From Phorcus lineatus (taxonomy: Eukaryota; Mollusca; Gastropoda; Trochida; Trochidae): a DNA stretch of 64,000 nt. Positions 48,201 through 60,258 of this stretch are shown here, piece by piece. Numbering within the stretch: position 1 is the first letter of the stretch; every line of letters begins with the position of its first letter. Both the position numbers and the translations under genes were made by a program. The stretch is taken from NCBI GenBank assembly GCA_921293015.1, contig OV121086.1:26956254-27020253 (forward strand). Reading direction: 5' to 3'. The notes under the pieces are model-generated. The model ran no database searches. It had not been told where the DNA came from and saw only the letters and a list, made by a program, of their open reading frames with translations.

Positions 48201-51200
48201 ATGGTGTCATTTGATCGCGAAATATCGACTGTTACCAAAAAGACACATCTTAAAGCTATTTGTTTTTTTACAGTGACAATATGAAGCTAGAGCGTTGCAA
48301 TTATGATCAAAAAACGGACTGTGGCGCAGGTCAAATAGTCAAACGTAATTTTGGAGACTTATCTAAAACAGCCAGGAGGGCAGTTGAGAGTTGATAGCAT
48401 TTGTTAGGTTATATAACTAGTAACCATGTATATTAGACGTGATATCTACACCTCTGTGCATTTATAAGGCTGTTTTTAGATTTTCATGGAAAACCAGTAT
48501 TTGTCATTTTGTCTTTTGGATATGACAAGATGTTTTGACTTTATATCACCACATATGACATTTAGGTCCGTATCAAGGTAAATAATATGTTAAGAAAATC
48601 ACGGAGTGGCTCATTAAGTAAGCATTCATTTTTTAACCATAATTTAATAATGTACCACAATCTATAATGCAGTGATTGGCAAATGTGTTATGTTACTGGA
48701 AGCCTTAGTAGTTTTTAAACACAACTGGATATTCTCTCACCTCAAAGGCTCCACTTGTCATTAGTACCCACACGACCTCTGTAGCAACTGGCTAATATTC
48801 TGATATATTCTTTCAACATGGCTTAATTCATAGAATGTAAACAAGTGTTTGACGTACCATACCAATGATGTTTCTTCCCATTGAATTTCTAGCTTTGAAT
48901 CTCCGCATGGAAAACACCACTATCCCTGAAATATGTAAGAAAAATTGCAACAGTGAATTGGATATTAAAAAATATCAACAAGAATATTAAACAGTATCCC
49001 ATAATAAGATGTATAATTTCCAAAATTAACCAATTCCTTATACGACAATTGGTTGACAAAAGAGTAAAGTAATACGGTTGAACAAAATTTCTTAAAGTCA
49101 TTAGCATATCATAAATTTTGTATGGATATTTCTGTGAGACCATTAACACTTGCAAAGGTGATAGTAGAGGAAAAAACATTTTTGGTGATCAGCTCTTTTA
49201 GACACAATGACAACGTTTTGGTAGACGTACGTATACTATTTGAAAACTATGAACTATGAAAAAGGAACTATACTTTAAAGATGCCACTGTGAAAACAGAA
49301 GTCCTCACAAGTTGTCATCTCCAATCAGTCCTCGATAATTTGTAATATATATCTTTAGAGAACCTGTTATGAAATTACTAATAAATCATATTAGCAGAAT
49401 TAAGATAATTAGAGGAAAACTTTTTAAGAGTCCAACTCCTTGTGCTTTTCATTGACAATATCATTTTAAAAACATTGAAGTATCTAAAGGCATCACTTAC
49501 ACCCAAGAGAGCTGGGTAACAAACATAATTAAATTTTGAAAGGTACCTAAATGTGTATAGATTTCAGACATATAATTTTAGAAATTTGAAAATATCAAAA
49601 GACACCACCTCAGTTCATTGCTAAAGAAACTAAATGATTAAGGACAGACAGACGACTATCTATAAATTTATAAGTTGAAAATATATGAAGACACCTGGTA
49701 AAACGATGGCTTTAAGTGTAAGACTATAAAGGCAATATTATAAAGAAGTTGATTATCTATAGAATCTTTGTCTTTAGCAATATTTCCATTGCCTCACAAA
49801 TAAAAACCACATGAAATATTTTTTTTCATAAATTAGCAAGTCAATGAGACTTTGGCAGTATATTATTACCTTCCATAAATGCTTGATATCTTGTAAATCA
49901 TAGTCTTTTTTAATCTTTTAGAAATAGCAACAGTAAATTAATATCTGTTGATAAACAAAGTGGTTCTGCAGAAGAAGTGTTAAATGCAGAAAATTAGTGG
50001 ACAGACAGAAGGCCTAAGGCTAGAAATGAATTGGGCACCTATTATAAAACACTTTTAAATCAAAATGTTTGGTTTTTTTAGATGTACATTATTGGGGTAT
50101 TGCTTGATATCATTTTTTAGATTGATCTTAAGACCCCATCCAAACTAAATGCAACAGTCAATGCATGTCAAATTGATTTGCTGACCGAGAAAATTAATTC
50201 AAATCATCAATAATTCATGATCATGGACCATGCTTTGACAATGAAGACCTTCATGACAAAGTACGGCTCATTGTAATTAGAAATGCTTCAAATCAGGGGC
50301 GGATACAGAATATTTGTTTGGTTTGGATGCCCCCTTTGGAAGTCTTAAGTTACAATTTAAGTTAACTATTATGCACATTTTTTATTTCTTTTGTGTAAAT
50401 ATTTCCTGATTTTAGATCCCCTTTCCAAAACTTACCTTGTATACTTTTATCTAGACTTAAATCAAGTCTATGAAATATTTTAATAATTGACTGTTCCTTC
50501 ATCTATATATTCTTTTTTCGGGCTCCTAATTTCATATGTGTATTCAGTCAATCTAGACTGTATTAAAAGCTTTTATTTAAATACACAGTCATGAAGTAGG
50601 ACTAACTTTTATCATATACATGAGAAGTAAGACTACCAACAAATACTATGTTTGGAACTCTTTTGGGGAGGGTGTATACAATGGCACCAACTCCCCCCTC
50701 GCCCCTTATGGATCCGTGAATGCCAATATCTGAAAAGTGTGCTGTTTTGGGCCTTAATTCTGCTTTCACGTTGATCATCTTAACTCCCTTGAAATGATGC
50801 TATCAATATTAAATGACTTAAAAATAACAGGTTAACATTGAGTTGTTTGGATGTTATTTGTTTACGTTTTGTATTGTGTTTTGATGATGATCATATTTAC
50901 AAAAGTCATCAACCTCCTGCCTCATAACACATCCCGAAAGAACGATACGCTTTGCAGCTAATGAGGCATTTCATCATGCATTAATTACATCAATGGTTGA
51001 AGGATTACAGTAGTCAAATGACTAACAATTCTCGGTATTTCCATTATTCTTTTAGAACATAACTGAATTGGTCAAGGTATTGCTTGTGTGACAATTCTTG
51101 AGGCACTTTGCAGAGCCATACTTCTGACCACCAATATACAGGGGTCACACTGAGGTCAGATCTAGGTTGCTTTGTAAAGGGCAGAAGAGATGACTAGATT

Positions 51201-54200
51201 AGTGAATGAGAATTAAGAAGCATGTAAACACGGGTAATAAAGAAATGTATTAAGATTTCTCTGAAAGCATGTTACCAGACACAAAGGAACATATTAAATA
51301 ACTAGAAATATGTACATGTACATCTTCCTACGCAAAACTTAACTATTGCCAGTCTCGAACTGTCCAAGTTAACCCTTGCTGCCGAGATAAGACTTTTCTG
51401 GCTTGATACCAGCGCCCTCACTGGCAAATTTTAGTTATCTCCAGTTACCTCCCTTACTATGGCCAATCGGCGACGCCGTGTCATTTGCGATATAATCAAA
51501 ATGGCCACGCCCATTGAAAGTGACCTGTTTAATCAGGTTACAAAGAAGTTGGCATTGCAAACCTTTCAAACAAGAAGATTCAGTTTATAAATGTATTGAT
51601 AGACGGAAAAAATGTTGTGGTTGTTATTAGGACCGGTTTTGGTAAATAAATAACATATGACTGCGCCCCTTATATTTTTCAAAGGGAAGTATGTAGGCCC
51701 ATTTATCGTGGTCGTTACCATTATATAATTGTATTTTATCATCAAATAAGTACAGTTTACACATTGTTTATTTTTAAATAGCTGAAAAATTATCCTGGAA
51801 AATATGTGAAAATCAAATTTATAGGGGAGAAAATATTTTTAGACAATCAATGAATAGTATATATTGTCTGTACAATGTATATTAACAGAGGTGCCGTATT
51901 TTCAGGGCAATTATGATTTACTTGATAAATTAATATCTGTGAACAAAACAAAATAATATTACCATTACAATAAATTCAATTTAATTTTAGTTGATATTAA
52001 GATTAGATAAAAGCATTTGCAAAACTACGAACAATATTCAGGTACAATTACTACAAAAATGGACTTAACTTGTCTTAGTTTTACCTGGCACACCTTTTTA
52101 GTTGGTAAGCTTTGACACCATATCAAGAACATAACAATTGTCTATCTTTATCATGTGCACAAGCCTAATTTTTTATTATCCAACTGTTCACAAACACACG
52201 TACAAGCCAAACGGGAAATATCTCACGGAGAGAGAATAATTTCTATATCAAAGCAGATACCAAGTACCAAAGTAATATTTTCAAAAATGAAAATGATCCA
52301 GTGAAATCAGTGAAAATGGAAGTAAATATAACAATTGTTTTACTTTTTTTATTTTTTTATTGACGACATAATATTTAAATGGTACACGTCAACATACCAG
52401 GTTTTTGACCGCAAGAAGTAAAGTTTGTTGAAAGTAACGTTTACTACCGCGATACAACGAGGTCGCAGGCTACTACATTTCGAGTGTTATAACATCGCGA
52501 GATGTTCAAATTTTATCGGTTAATTTTTGTAAAATTTAATCAATGTTTCGGTTCAACGGGTATTCAATAAAGTTTTTGCAAGCACGAAAGATAAAACAAT
52601 TGTACGAAGACAGGAAATAAAGTCTTGCCGGGCGTAGCACATCGAGTCTTTGCTTCAAATCATGGTCAATTTTATCGAGCTTGATTAGTTCACCGAAGCA
52701 ATTTAAGAATAAATTCTTTGACAGGCCGTTGTCCGCTCTAGGGTTGTAGAAAAATAATGACACAAACTGACTATAAACATAAATGAACTTGAATATATTG
52801 TTCATCGCTTTGGAGGCAGCACTTTCTCTTTACAATTCTTTCAGTCGACGGATTGCGACATGGGCGCAGCCATATATTTGTTCGAGTCGCCGGATGTAGC
52901 TTTTGCTAGGAGCTTTCTGATTGGACTATCTGATTCCTTTGCAGTGAGCTAGAGAGCTAACACAGGAAAGTCTTGTGTCGGCAGCAAGGGTTAACTTGGA
53001 CAGTTCGAGACTGGAAATAGTTAAGCTTTGCGTAGGAAGATGGTACATGTATTGCACAGTGATGTCCCCCTTCCAAACTGTCAATCCAAACATATCATCT
53101 TATTGCCACTTATACCAGAAACAATCCATACCAAACATATTATAAAAAGGTAAATATATTACACACAGTCATCAAATATCATAATTAGCATCTACAGCCC
53201 CCAGTATATGCACTAAGTTCAAATTGTTTCCATGGAAACCAAGTAAAATGAAAAATTAATAATAACCAAAGTAGCAAAAGGCACCATCTCACCACAGCAC
53301 TAGATCTAACCACGTACCAGATTAAGTAAAATAATACTCATTAGATTTTTAGATATAGGTTGGAAAATTACCCTACCCCCGTATGTACAAAGTTCAAATT
53401 GTTGCGATGGAAACCAGAAAATATTTTTAAAATTTAGTAACCAAAGTAGCAAAAGGCACCACACCATGACTAGATTGACCCTAATAACAAGTTTCGAAAA
53501 AAATATTGAACGGTTTTTGAGATATGGACCGGAAATGAAAGCATCCCCCCTATATGCACTAAGTTCAAATTGTTTCCATGGAAACCAGAAAAAAATTCAG
53601 AATAACCAAAATAGCAAAGGCACCATGCCACCACTAGACCTAACCACATACCAAGTTTCGTTATAAAAATATTAAATGGTTTTTGAGATATGGTCCAGAA
53701 ACGAAAGCATTTCAGAATTACGGAAGTACGGAGTTGCGGACGGAACTAAAAATATAATATATTCCGCAAAGATTTGCGGGAGACATTATAACCTACAAGA
53801 GTTGCACCTATTCATTTAAACAACAATGATGACATCCATGTCATGCCCATATCTTTGGGAGTTTGACAGTGAATTTGTCAATCCACGTTAGTTCAGATAA
53901 TGTCCTACCAAAGGAAGAAGTCTAGCATGTTTGACTTGATACATGTAAATTGATGTCAAAATTTAAGCCTATGAGCATAAAAAAAAGGAGTGCTCAGAAT
54001 AATTTAGAGTTTTCACCCGACCATATCCATATTGGGGGATCAAAAACAAATCAACCAACTTGAGTATATACATTTAACAACTATGTTATTCTCGTTATGA
54101 GAGGTTCAAATAAAGACGGGCTTTCAAGGGATAACATTTATGCAATCAACAAGATCGAAGAGGATCCCGTTAATTGTAACTTATTACTGCAAACGATATA

Positions 54201-54481
54201 GCGTAACAGTTTTCTCTGAGAATATGATGTATCTGACTAGGCCTATAGTTATAATTCCAAGAATTTCGAGTTTGTTTGAAACCTAATTTTCGTGTCGGTG
54301 AACGTTGAAACATACCTTCGCGGTCCCCGTCAAGATAGTGCACATGAAATTCATCTTCTAGCGGTTGTGGGGCTTCAGAGCTAAATTTTCTACACGCTGT
54401 CACTCCCGTCAATCGAGTTAACATTTGTCTGGGCATCAAAACACTCGCGAAAACTTTCCTCGTGAAGCCGGACACCGCCAT
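39214..54481 (-). CDS. ECHDC2: Mitochondrial enoyl-CoA hydratase, ECHDC2/AUH family, nine exons
   Basis: Exons (minus strand): 54481-54316, 48925-48858, 48064-47977, 46583-46404, 45497-45441, 45186-44999, 44553-44503, 43307-43260 and 39291-39214. They join in frame to 307 residues plus stop, with GT/AG at every junction. Residues 1-35 are basic and hydroxylated without acids, a typical mitochondrial presequence. The crotonase fold shows the oxyanion-hole CAGADLKER (106-114) and [17 protein letters not shown] (151-167, catalytic E157). It continues with [21 protein letters not shown] (174 on, catalytic E177), [18 protein letters not shown] and a C-terminal [19 protein letters not shown]. Both acid residues needed for syn-hydration of enoyl-CoA are kept. 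Human AUH hydrates 3-methylglutaconyl-CoA in leucine breakdown; ECHDC2 is its close paralogue. TGR and YQRAL...EILPQ favour ECHDC2, but AUH is not excluded. The exon 2 donor is taken at gtacgtc (48857), because the nearer gtatgg would break the frame. Confidence 0.93.
39868..40072. repeat. DIRS-like inverted terminal repeat (downstream copy)
   Basis: Starts aatacttaccccacttctta, continues to cacattccatat, and is the inverse of 42850-43055 with about ten differences. Sequence diverges beyond 40072. Confidence 0.85.
40125..40210. repeat. Internal complementary region of the DIRS-like element
   Basis: 40131-40157 is the inverse of the downstream outer end (39853-39877). 40160-40207 carries the same outer end as the upstream ITR (the inverse of 43022-43060). 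The two termini are therefore fused head to head here, making a near-palindrome around a tttaaatatctaaaatattta core. Confidence 0.75.
40400..41130 (-). pseudogene. DIRS/Ngaro-type tyrosine recombinase, frameshifted
   Basis: Minus-strand reading frames give [15 protein letters not shown], then (after a shift) [20 protein letters not shown], whose arginine in ARVNEVHAL is the first catalytic Arg, then LCPVRAL-like [10 protein letters not shown]. Another frame continues with [20 protein letters not shown], where the tyrosine is the nucleophile position of this family. At least two frameshifts separate the blocks, and the H-x-x-R motif is damaged (AYDVA in place of AHDVR). It would resolve the circular cDNA of DIRS elements into the genome. 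Crypton recombinase is the alternative, but the flanking repeats favour DIRS. Confidence 0.7.
41380..41451 (-). pseudogene. Initiator tRNA-Met-like pseudogene
   Basis: Minus strand starts AGCAGAGTGGCGCAGTGG, has an intact anticodon stem (CTGGG/CCCAG) and then GGATCGAAAC, all matching eukaryotic initiator tRNA-Met. The anticodon loop reads CCCACAG in place of CCCATAA, so the anticodon is CAC. The T stem and the 3' acceptor strand are lost. It cannot be a working initiator tRNA. It lies inside the DIRS-like element. Confidence 0.7.
41760..42530 (-). repeat. GC-rich minisatellite, possibly gag-derived
   Basis: A 12 bp motif gatgagcgccga is reiterated inside a longer unit of about 150-190 bp marked by tcctacgaggcg (41892, 42080, 42245, 42398). 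On the minus strand it reads as an Arg/Ser/Pro-rich frame (41721-42206). The base composition is far above the surrounding DNA. It occupies the place of gag in a DIRS element. Confidence 0.6.
42850..43055. repeat. DIRS-like inverted terminal repeat (upstream copy)
   Basis: Inverse partner of 39868-40072, ending ...agaagtggggtaagtatt. This is the 5' end of the element on the minus strand. Confidence 0.85.
44360..44456 (+). repeat. Isolated right end of the 145 bp tandem-module family
   Basis: aagaagttgaaaaagtgaaa, then gacgccgtgccatgac and ggtctgatgagctaaaaa, as at 30370-30470. It lies in an intron of the hydratase gene. The left end and modules are missing. Confidence 0.6.
47318..47545 (+). 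repeat. tRNA-derived SINE with lost B box
   Basis: gagcacagtggtgtagtggttagcttgcttgcctctcacg is the tRNA-like head with an A box. It passes directly to acccagctgtacaaatgggtacctgg, so the usual ggttcgattcc B box is missing. The tail gcgcggtataagaaagttattattattattg is a common animal SINE 3' end. It lies in an intron of the hydratase gene. Confidence 0.7.
48154..48613 (+). mobile_element. MITE with TTAA target duplication
   Basis: 460 bp; TTAA at 48150-48153 and 48614-48617; ends (A/T)GAGCCACTCC and inverse. A second copy, inverted, is at 61022-61609. TTAA targets fit Kolobok or piggyBac superfamilies. Intron of the hydratase gene. Confidence 0.75.
51313..53050. mobile_element. 1.74 kb DNA transposon with ~80 bp inverted repeats
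   Basis: 51313-51395 and the inverse of 52970-53050 are nearly identical (tacatgtac(c)atcttcctacgc, then cagtctcgaactgtccaag, then cccttgctgccga). The interior has only a 89-codon minus frame (52805-52536) without recognisable transposase motifs. The superfamily is unclear. It lies in intron 1 of the hydratase gene. Confidence 0.75.
53190..53800 (+). mobile_element. Helentron-like element with three ~170 bp modules
   Basis: gttcaaattgttt/g, ccatggaaacca, agtagcaaaaggcacca and gagatatgg recur at about 53.22, 53.39 and 53.56 kb. The array ends in cggaagtacggagttgcgg and a hairpin CCGCAAA-ga-TTTGCGG near 53765-53782. The order of words parallels the modules at 3.2-5.5 kb and 38.5 kb. Confidence 0.6.
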
Positions 54482-54494
54482 CTTGGTTCACCTT

Positions 54495-54507
54495 TCACCT
54501 CTGACCC
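54495..54507 (-). promoter_or_regulatory. DR1-type nuclear receptor half-site pair near the hydratase start
   Basis: Minus strand GGGTCAgAGGTGA, two AGGTCA-like half-sites spaced by 1 bp (DR1), with another AGGTGA 1 bp on. It lies 14-26 bp upstream of the ATG. DR1 sites bind HNF4/RXR-type receptors in animals; relevance here is inferred. Confidence 0.25.
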
Positions 54508-54519
54508 TTGATGGGAAGT

Positions 54520-57500
54520 GCTGAAATTAGGAACGTAATGTTTACGAATTGGAGAATATGCTGGCAAGTGGAAAGTAAAGTTTTGTTACAGTTTTGTACG
54601 ATTAATATTCTATTGAGCATTCAAGTCAACTATTTAGATATATAAAATTGTTCTACTTAAACCTTTAATTGTAACCAATTTTAAAGTGTTCAATTAATTA
54701 TTTCACCGTGGAAGAAGCCTATATATAACCGCACCCCCCCCCCCCCCCCCACCCCCACGTTGACAATTTTTAAATCCGACCCCCTTTTGAAAAATCCTTG
54801 ATCCGCAACTGAATACCTATTTCTTTATGAAAATATAAATGAAATGTGCCTATTATAGATATGAAGGTCATCCTTTCAACCTTTCCTTTCCAAGGCCATC
54901 AACTTTATTTTTATGAAGAATAAAGATGATTAAATTAACAATGATAAGAATTTTCTGTTCGAACGTATAGAAACCATCCCCTAACCCGTGTGCTTTTATA
55001 TGTGTTGTCACTAAAATGGCCTCATGCAGCTTTCGCTTGTAACCTACATGCGTTTTTCTACGGATAATCGGATAATCTTATGAATATTTTTACCCTCTGA
55101 AATAAACAAAACTTTGCAAAAGCTTATATTTGATTGGGGAAATTTGAACTACTAAAAATCATTTTAAACCGACGTGATAATGATAATGAATTCAGAATCC
55201 TTCAATTTTACAAACGCAACGTTACTATAGACATTTTAACACGATCTTATAGTTATTAGAAAGCTTCTAAGAGCGAACTCTGTAATTTCCTACTCATTTT
55301 TGACTGTAAATTAAGAACTTTGCGACTGTTCTTTTGATAAGAGGTGGCTTAAGATCTGATTATGTGAATCTCTAACGTTATCATAAGATAACTAGTTGGT
55401 TTGTAAAATTTCCTGGATTCATTGTTTTTCAACATTAAGTCATGCTACATTATTTGCTTTCAGCACATTGTTGACAACTTACATTTTTTTAAAAACATTA
55501 TGGCAAGTAATTCAAGAAAAATTCACTTCATACAATATACATATTTACATGCGAAATCACTAACTCATTTGCGTCGTGCATCAATTAACTTGAACAAGTT
55601 ACTGTAGTAAGTGTTATATAAGTTTCATAGAAATTAACAATTCACTTTGAAATAACAGATATGATATAAAACAATAACCACAGAAGATCAAAATTTCGAA
55701 AAATTTCGCAATTTTAAATAATATTAGATATGAAAACATAAACTTTTAAATTATAGCTGGTAGTATTTTCTTCCCTTTTCAATATTTCTATCGAAAATTA
55801 GGATTTTACGATGGATGTACTCAAGTTGATATCATGTTTTAAACCTCCAACCTGCTGGATTGTTTACACACAGGTTTCTACCGAGAGCACAGAAACTATA
55901 AACTTCTGAGTTTCTAATAACTACGTAACCTAGCTAGGTATACCACAAGTTAAGTTGTTCTCTATCTATTATTTTTTTTCTCAAATGATACATTTTTCTT
56001 ACCAAACATTGCCATTATTTCGTCTTAATTATTTTTATATTTCAAAAGTAAATTTATTTCCACTCGTCGTTGAATAAAATTAATAAATTCACAATTCAAC
56101 ACTTTGTAAAAAAAATCAAAATCGGATAGTATGTAGTGATCCAGAAAATGTTTAGTTTTCTAAGATTAACGGAACTTCGTCACACATTCGAATGTGTGTC
56201 AAGGGGTAAAATGACATTGACGTTTCAGCATGTCAATTAAGAGTGCTGTCATCAAATGTATCCGCTAGCACGCTACATCTTAAAATTGGATAAAGATATA
56301 AAATTACTTGTTCAGTGAATGACATTGACCTAAGTTAATTTGAAATCAGAAAAAAGTTGATCAATGATAAATGCTAAAAATCAAGCAGTAACCAACAGCT
56401 ACAAACCTTTTGTCAAGATGAAGGGAGGTAACTCCTGCGATCCTAAGCCCTAGCTACGTTAGTTAATTAATTAAATGTATATATACAAATCAGAATGTTT
56501 AAAAGGTCAACCACACCTCTTCCTGATAATTTCAAATTACCTAGAGTCGTTTTGATATATTCTTTGACGAATTTTACTCTTTTCTATATTGTAGTTTTTG
56601 GTTTTCATATTTTTATCACTGTCAAGTGGTTAGTTTTTGAAAAAAAATAATGGTCAACCTTGTATGCATCTTCCCAAGGCAAGGTGAAAACGTGTCGTGA
56701 TGAACCCTGAAAGCGCTTTAAATCTTTTCGTTTCGGCCGTGACAATGTGAAGATGCGTTGTATGACTCCTACCCATTCCCATAATGGCCTGTCTAGAAAT
56801 TGACTTTCTAGCTCAAAGAATATTTGAAATGAATTTATATCGTAAGTTTCGATTTCTTTTCAAACGAAATGTAGGCTTCGCAAGTGGCATATATTTATGA
56901 AAGGCTAGTAGGCTATGTGATTTTTAAAAAATACTATCTTTGAAATGTCAATTCCATTATTTGGCATTTGCTCATCAAACCCACCAGGCTTGGGTTGTCG
57001 TCTTCATGTGTCAGGCGTCATTGGTAGATTTTCACGATTACGATTTCTCCTTCAGGAGAACGTTGACAATTTGTGGAGAACTACCTTTCACAATGAGGAT
57101 CAATCATGTCAACTTGGTCAAAGATGTTCTGGATCATGCTATACTACAACTTATTAGGAGCTACGAATATGCATACTCAAAATTCAAAGAATAAAAGAAC
57201 TGAATCTTCGTAAAATTGAAAAGATAATAAAAGATGAAAAGTAAAAATGATACAACAGCTTGAAAATTTACTGCCTCGAATATTTCCCGTTTTGGCTTAG
57301 CATGGGAGTCACACCCACCATTTATCGAAAGAGAAGTACATTTTGATAAATATTTCTGTATTTGAAAAAATAACTGCTAAAGGCTAAAACTCGATAGAAC
57401 AACTAAAACAAGAAAATTGATTTACAAAATACCTCTTATAGATAAACTAATGCACTCAAATTTGACTTTTAGACAAACCACTTCAACGTAACAAAGTGAG

Positions 57501-58890
57501 CAGGGTTTAACTTTTTCCAGGTGCTCATTTTAAAGTTCCGAGCCATGTAAGTCTTTCAATATACTTTATGATGTACATGAGCACTAACATATGTCAATAA
57601 GTGTTTCTCCACATCCAAAGACGAAATGTCGATCGAGATTGACGACACCTAATGGTAGCTTCAGGCTAACTTTGACGCATATTTATCTGTGAGAAGGTGT
57701 AGTTGTTACTTTAAGACGTTTTATAAAGCGTCAAAGAGTTGTTCAATTTGTGACAAGCCTTAGATCATAACAATCACTGTGGATGTTTTAAACATTGTCT
57801 TATCGACGTCGTATTGGTAACTTAGTTTAATAGCCAAAATGTGTCCACTGAGCAGTCCATTAGCTCCGATTTCTTTTCAACGGGGTTTTCTGGTGCATGG
57901 GTGCATACCAACATGTCGGCCAATGGAACGTGTTAGATATAACGTCAGTAAGCGTTTAAAATAATCAAATGTACGTAGCATGCGACTAAAACCCACTGTT
58001 TTCTTCTATTCTTAGATCAGCCAATTTTCTTCCAGCCGATATCACTCGTTACAACATTATGTGATTTGGAAGGCAAGTAAATTGGCTACCATACCCCCCT
58101 TACATATAGCGTTGATAAAATGTAAATTAAAAAAAAATCAGACTTCAAAATTTAAGTGTTTGATCCATTCCGATTGGACTTAACAATGTCATATGATCTA
58201 TATACATTTCAACTACCACTTAACTGCAGTTTACACAGTGTATGCTGTATTTCGAATGTTACACAAAATCATGCCTTCTGAAAAAGTGTCATTTGAAATT
58301 AAAACTTCCCTTAAACTTCAAAGTTTGAATTTATAAGTAATAGGTTTCATAATGTGTTTGTTCACTGACTTTTAAACGGTTTGAAAGTTACTTTAAACTG
58401 TAGTATAAATGTCGTCGACAAAATCCGGCATTATACCAGTTTATTTGCACTTTTCAAACTCTTTATAAGCCAGTGAATAAACAAATTATTAAATTTCTTA
58501 AATAATGAATTTGTTATTGATTAGTGGAAATATTTATTGAGTTGAATAGGTAAACCTTACTGGTTGCACTTCAGAGAAAGTGGTTAAAGTGCTTTGAAAG
58601 CAATCGATGATGTTAATTGCTGTTATTATTGTTCTGCAAGCAGTTTTCAGTTTGTCGATACTAATGTTAGTTTCAGTGGAGACAGCCCATTTCAACAAAC
58701 ATTTTCACGCAAGAAAATCTGCAGGGAATTACACCTTGTGACGTCATAACCGATCAACAATCGGAAACTGCGACTCAACGATAAAGAGTGTTTATATCAT
58801 GTGTCGATGTCATCGACACGATAAGGGGTTGAGAATATAACGTTTGAATATCCCGAACTGCGATATCAAAATGTTCCTCACATTTCTCAC
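54520..58890. other. No gene recognised
   Basis: AT-rich DNA upstream of the hydratase gene with a C17 tract at 54734-54750. A pair of overlapping open frames at 56940-57194 shows no recognisable family or clear splice sites. Confidence 0.4.
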
Positions 58891-58896
58891 GGAATG

Positions 58897-59444
58897 CACG
58901 TGCTGCATGAAAATTACACGCGTCTTTTCACTGCAGTGTCTAACATTTTTACAACGTATGTGGAATAAGTTCAAGCGAGAAATCCTATCATTAAAAAGGA
59001 AAATAGAATATCACTAATAATCATTATCATGTTCTAATACCAATCAACCTTGTTACGACTAAAGTAAATGCCGTTACCGAAAGAATATTTGAACTGAATC
59101 TAATTGCATGTACATGTATATTTCACACGTGCTGCACGTGCATGTTGATATCCTGCTCGTGCAACTTTTCAATTTGGACTTTCACGTGACAATATAAGTC
59201 CCGAGTTATGAAGTCAAACCAAAAATTGAGTTTGTAATGGCTGTAATGAAAATTTAATTCATATATAATAAGCACGGATTGCTCTTAATGAAAACTTAAT
59301 GAGTACATATATATATATGTTTTAACTCTAGATAATGACTATGAATCGGCTTATCTTAAACCAAATGGATGCTTTATAAGACGTTTTACATATTGATATT
59401 GATAATCACGTGCTAGTCATGTATGAAGGTAGAATCTGCACGTG
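58897..59444. promoter_or_regulatory. Cluster of six CACGTG E-boxes
   Basis: CACGTG at 58897, 59126, 59135, 59183, 59407 and 59439. Six palindromic hexamers in 548 bp of AT-rich DNA is far more than chance density. Possible enhancer for bHLH factors, or a decayed repeat. No gene is visible nearby in the window. Confidence 0.35.
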
Positions 59445-60217
59445 CTGACCTCATGAAATGACATCGAATATCACAGAGAGTATTTTCATGCTAGAAATGG
59501 AAAAATCGACTTAAGTGTATTGGATTTCCAAGGATGTTTTCTGTTTGAACATGTAGAATGGTTATCTGAAAATCTTGACATTATATAATCAGGCCCTTGT
59601 GAATTTGTGATAACCTGGACTTGTTACGTTAAATGAATCGAAATATCTTTGTCCAATCTGAAAACGGACATAAAGCGTGCACATTGTCGTTGTGAAATAA
59701 TTAAGAATTATTGCAGCAGTTGGTTAGTTCCCGTTGCAGTTACAAATGACCAATTTAGCTAAAACAATTATATTGCTTTTAATGCGCGTTCTAGTTTAAT
59801 TTTTGTCGGATGAACGAAAAGTCATGCTGACCTAAGTTTGATATCTTCCATAGCAACAGATGAAACAACAACAATACTATTTGAACCTATATATATGCTA
59901 CATATCTTGTTTATATACTTACGTGCAGTTATGTCTTGGTAACATCAAGATATTTAACAACTATCAAATACTTAATAGATGAGTTAGTACTCCTATGAAA
60001 TGGACTTAACATCATATATCTCCTCCTGAGAGTAACTGCATTTATATGATATAACCGAACAGAAAGAAACCCCTTTTGAAGTATAATACGTAAAGGTTGT
60101 TTTCCTTTCTTTTGGATATTATTAAGAAAGCGGATGAAAACCTTGACGTGTGAAAAAACATTAGTTCATTTCACAAAACAGTTCGCATAAAACCATAACT
60201 CCTTTGCGCATCATCAT

Positions 60218-60258
60218 ATAGTTCGTCGTCATCATCATCGCCGTCGTCGTCGTCAACA
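60218..60258 (+). repeat. CAT/CGT trinucleotide-rich microsatellite
   Basis: Runs of catcatcat and cgtcgtcgtcgtc, imperfect. Confidence 0.7.

Noticed and set aside
56940-57194. Overlapping 84- and 70-codon frames
   Set aside because: No recognisable domain, no convincing splice sites; two frames of equal merit argue for chance.
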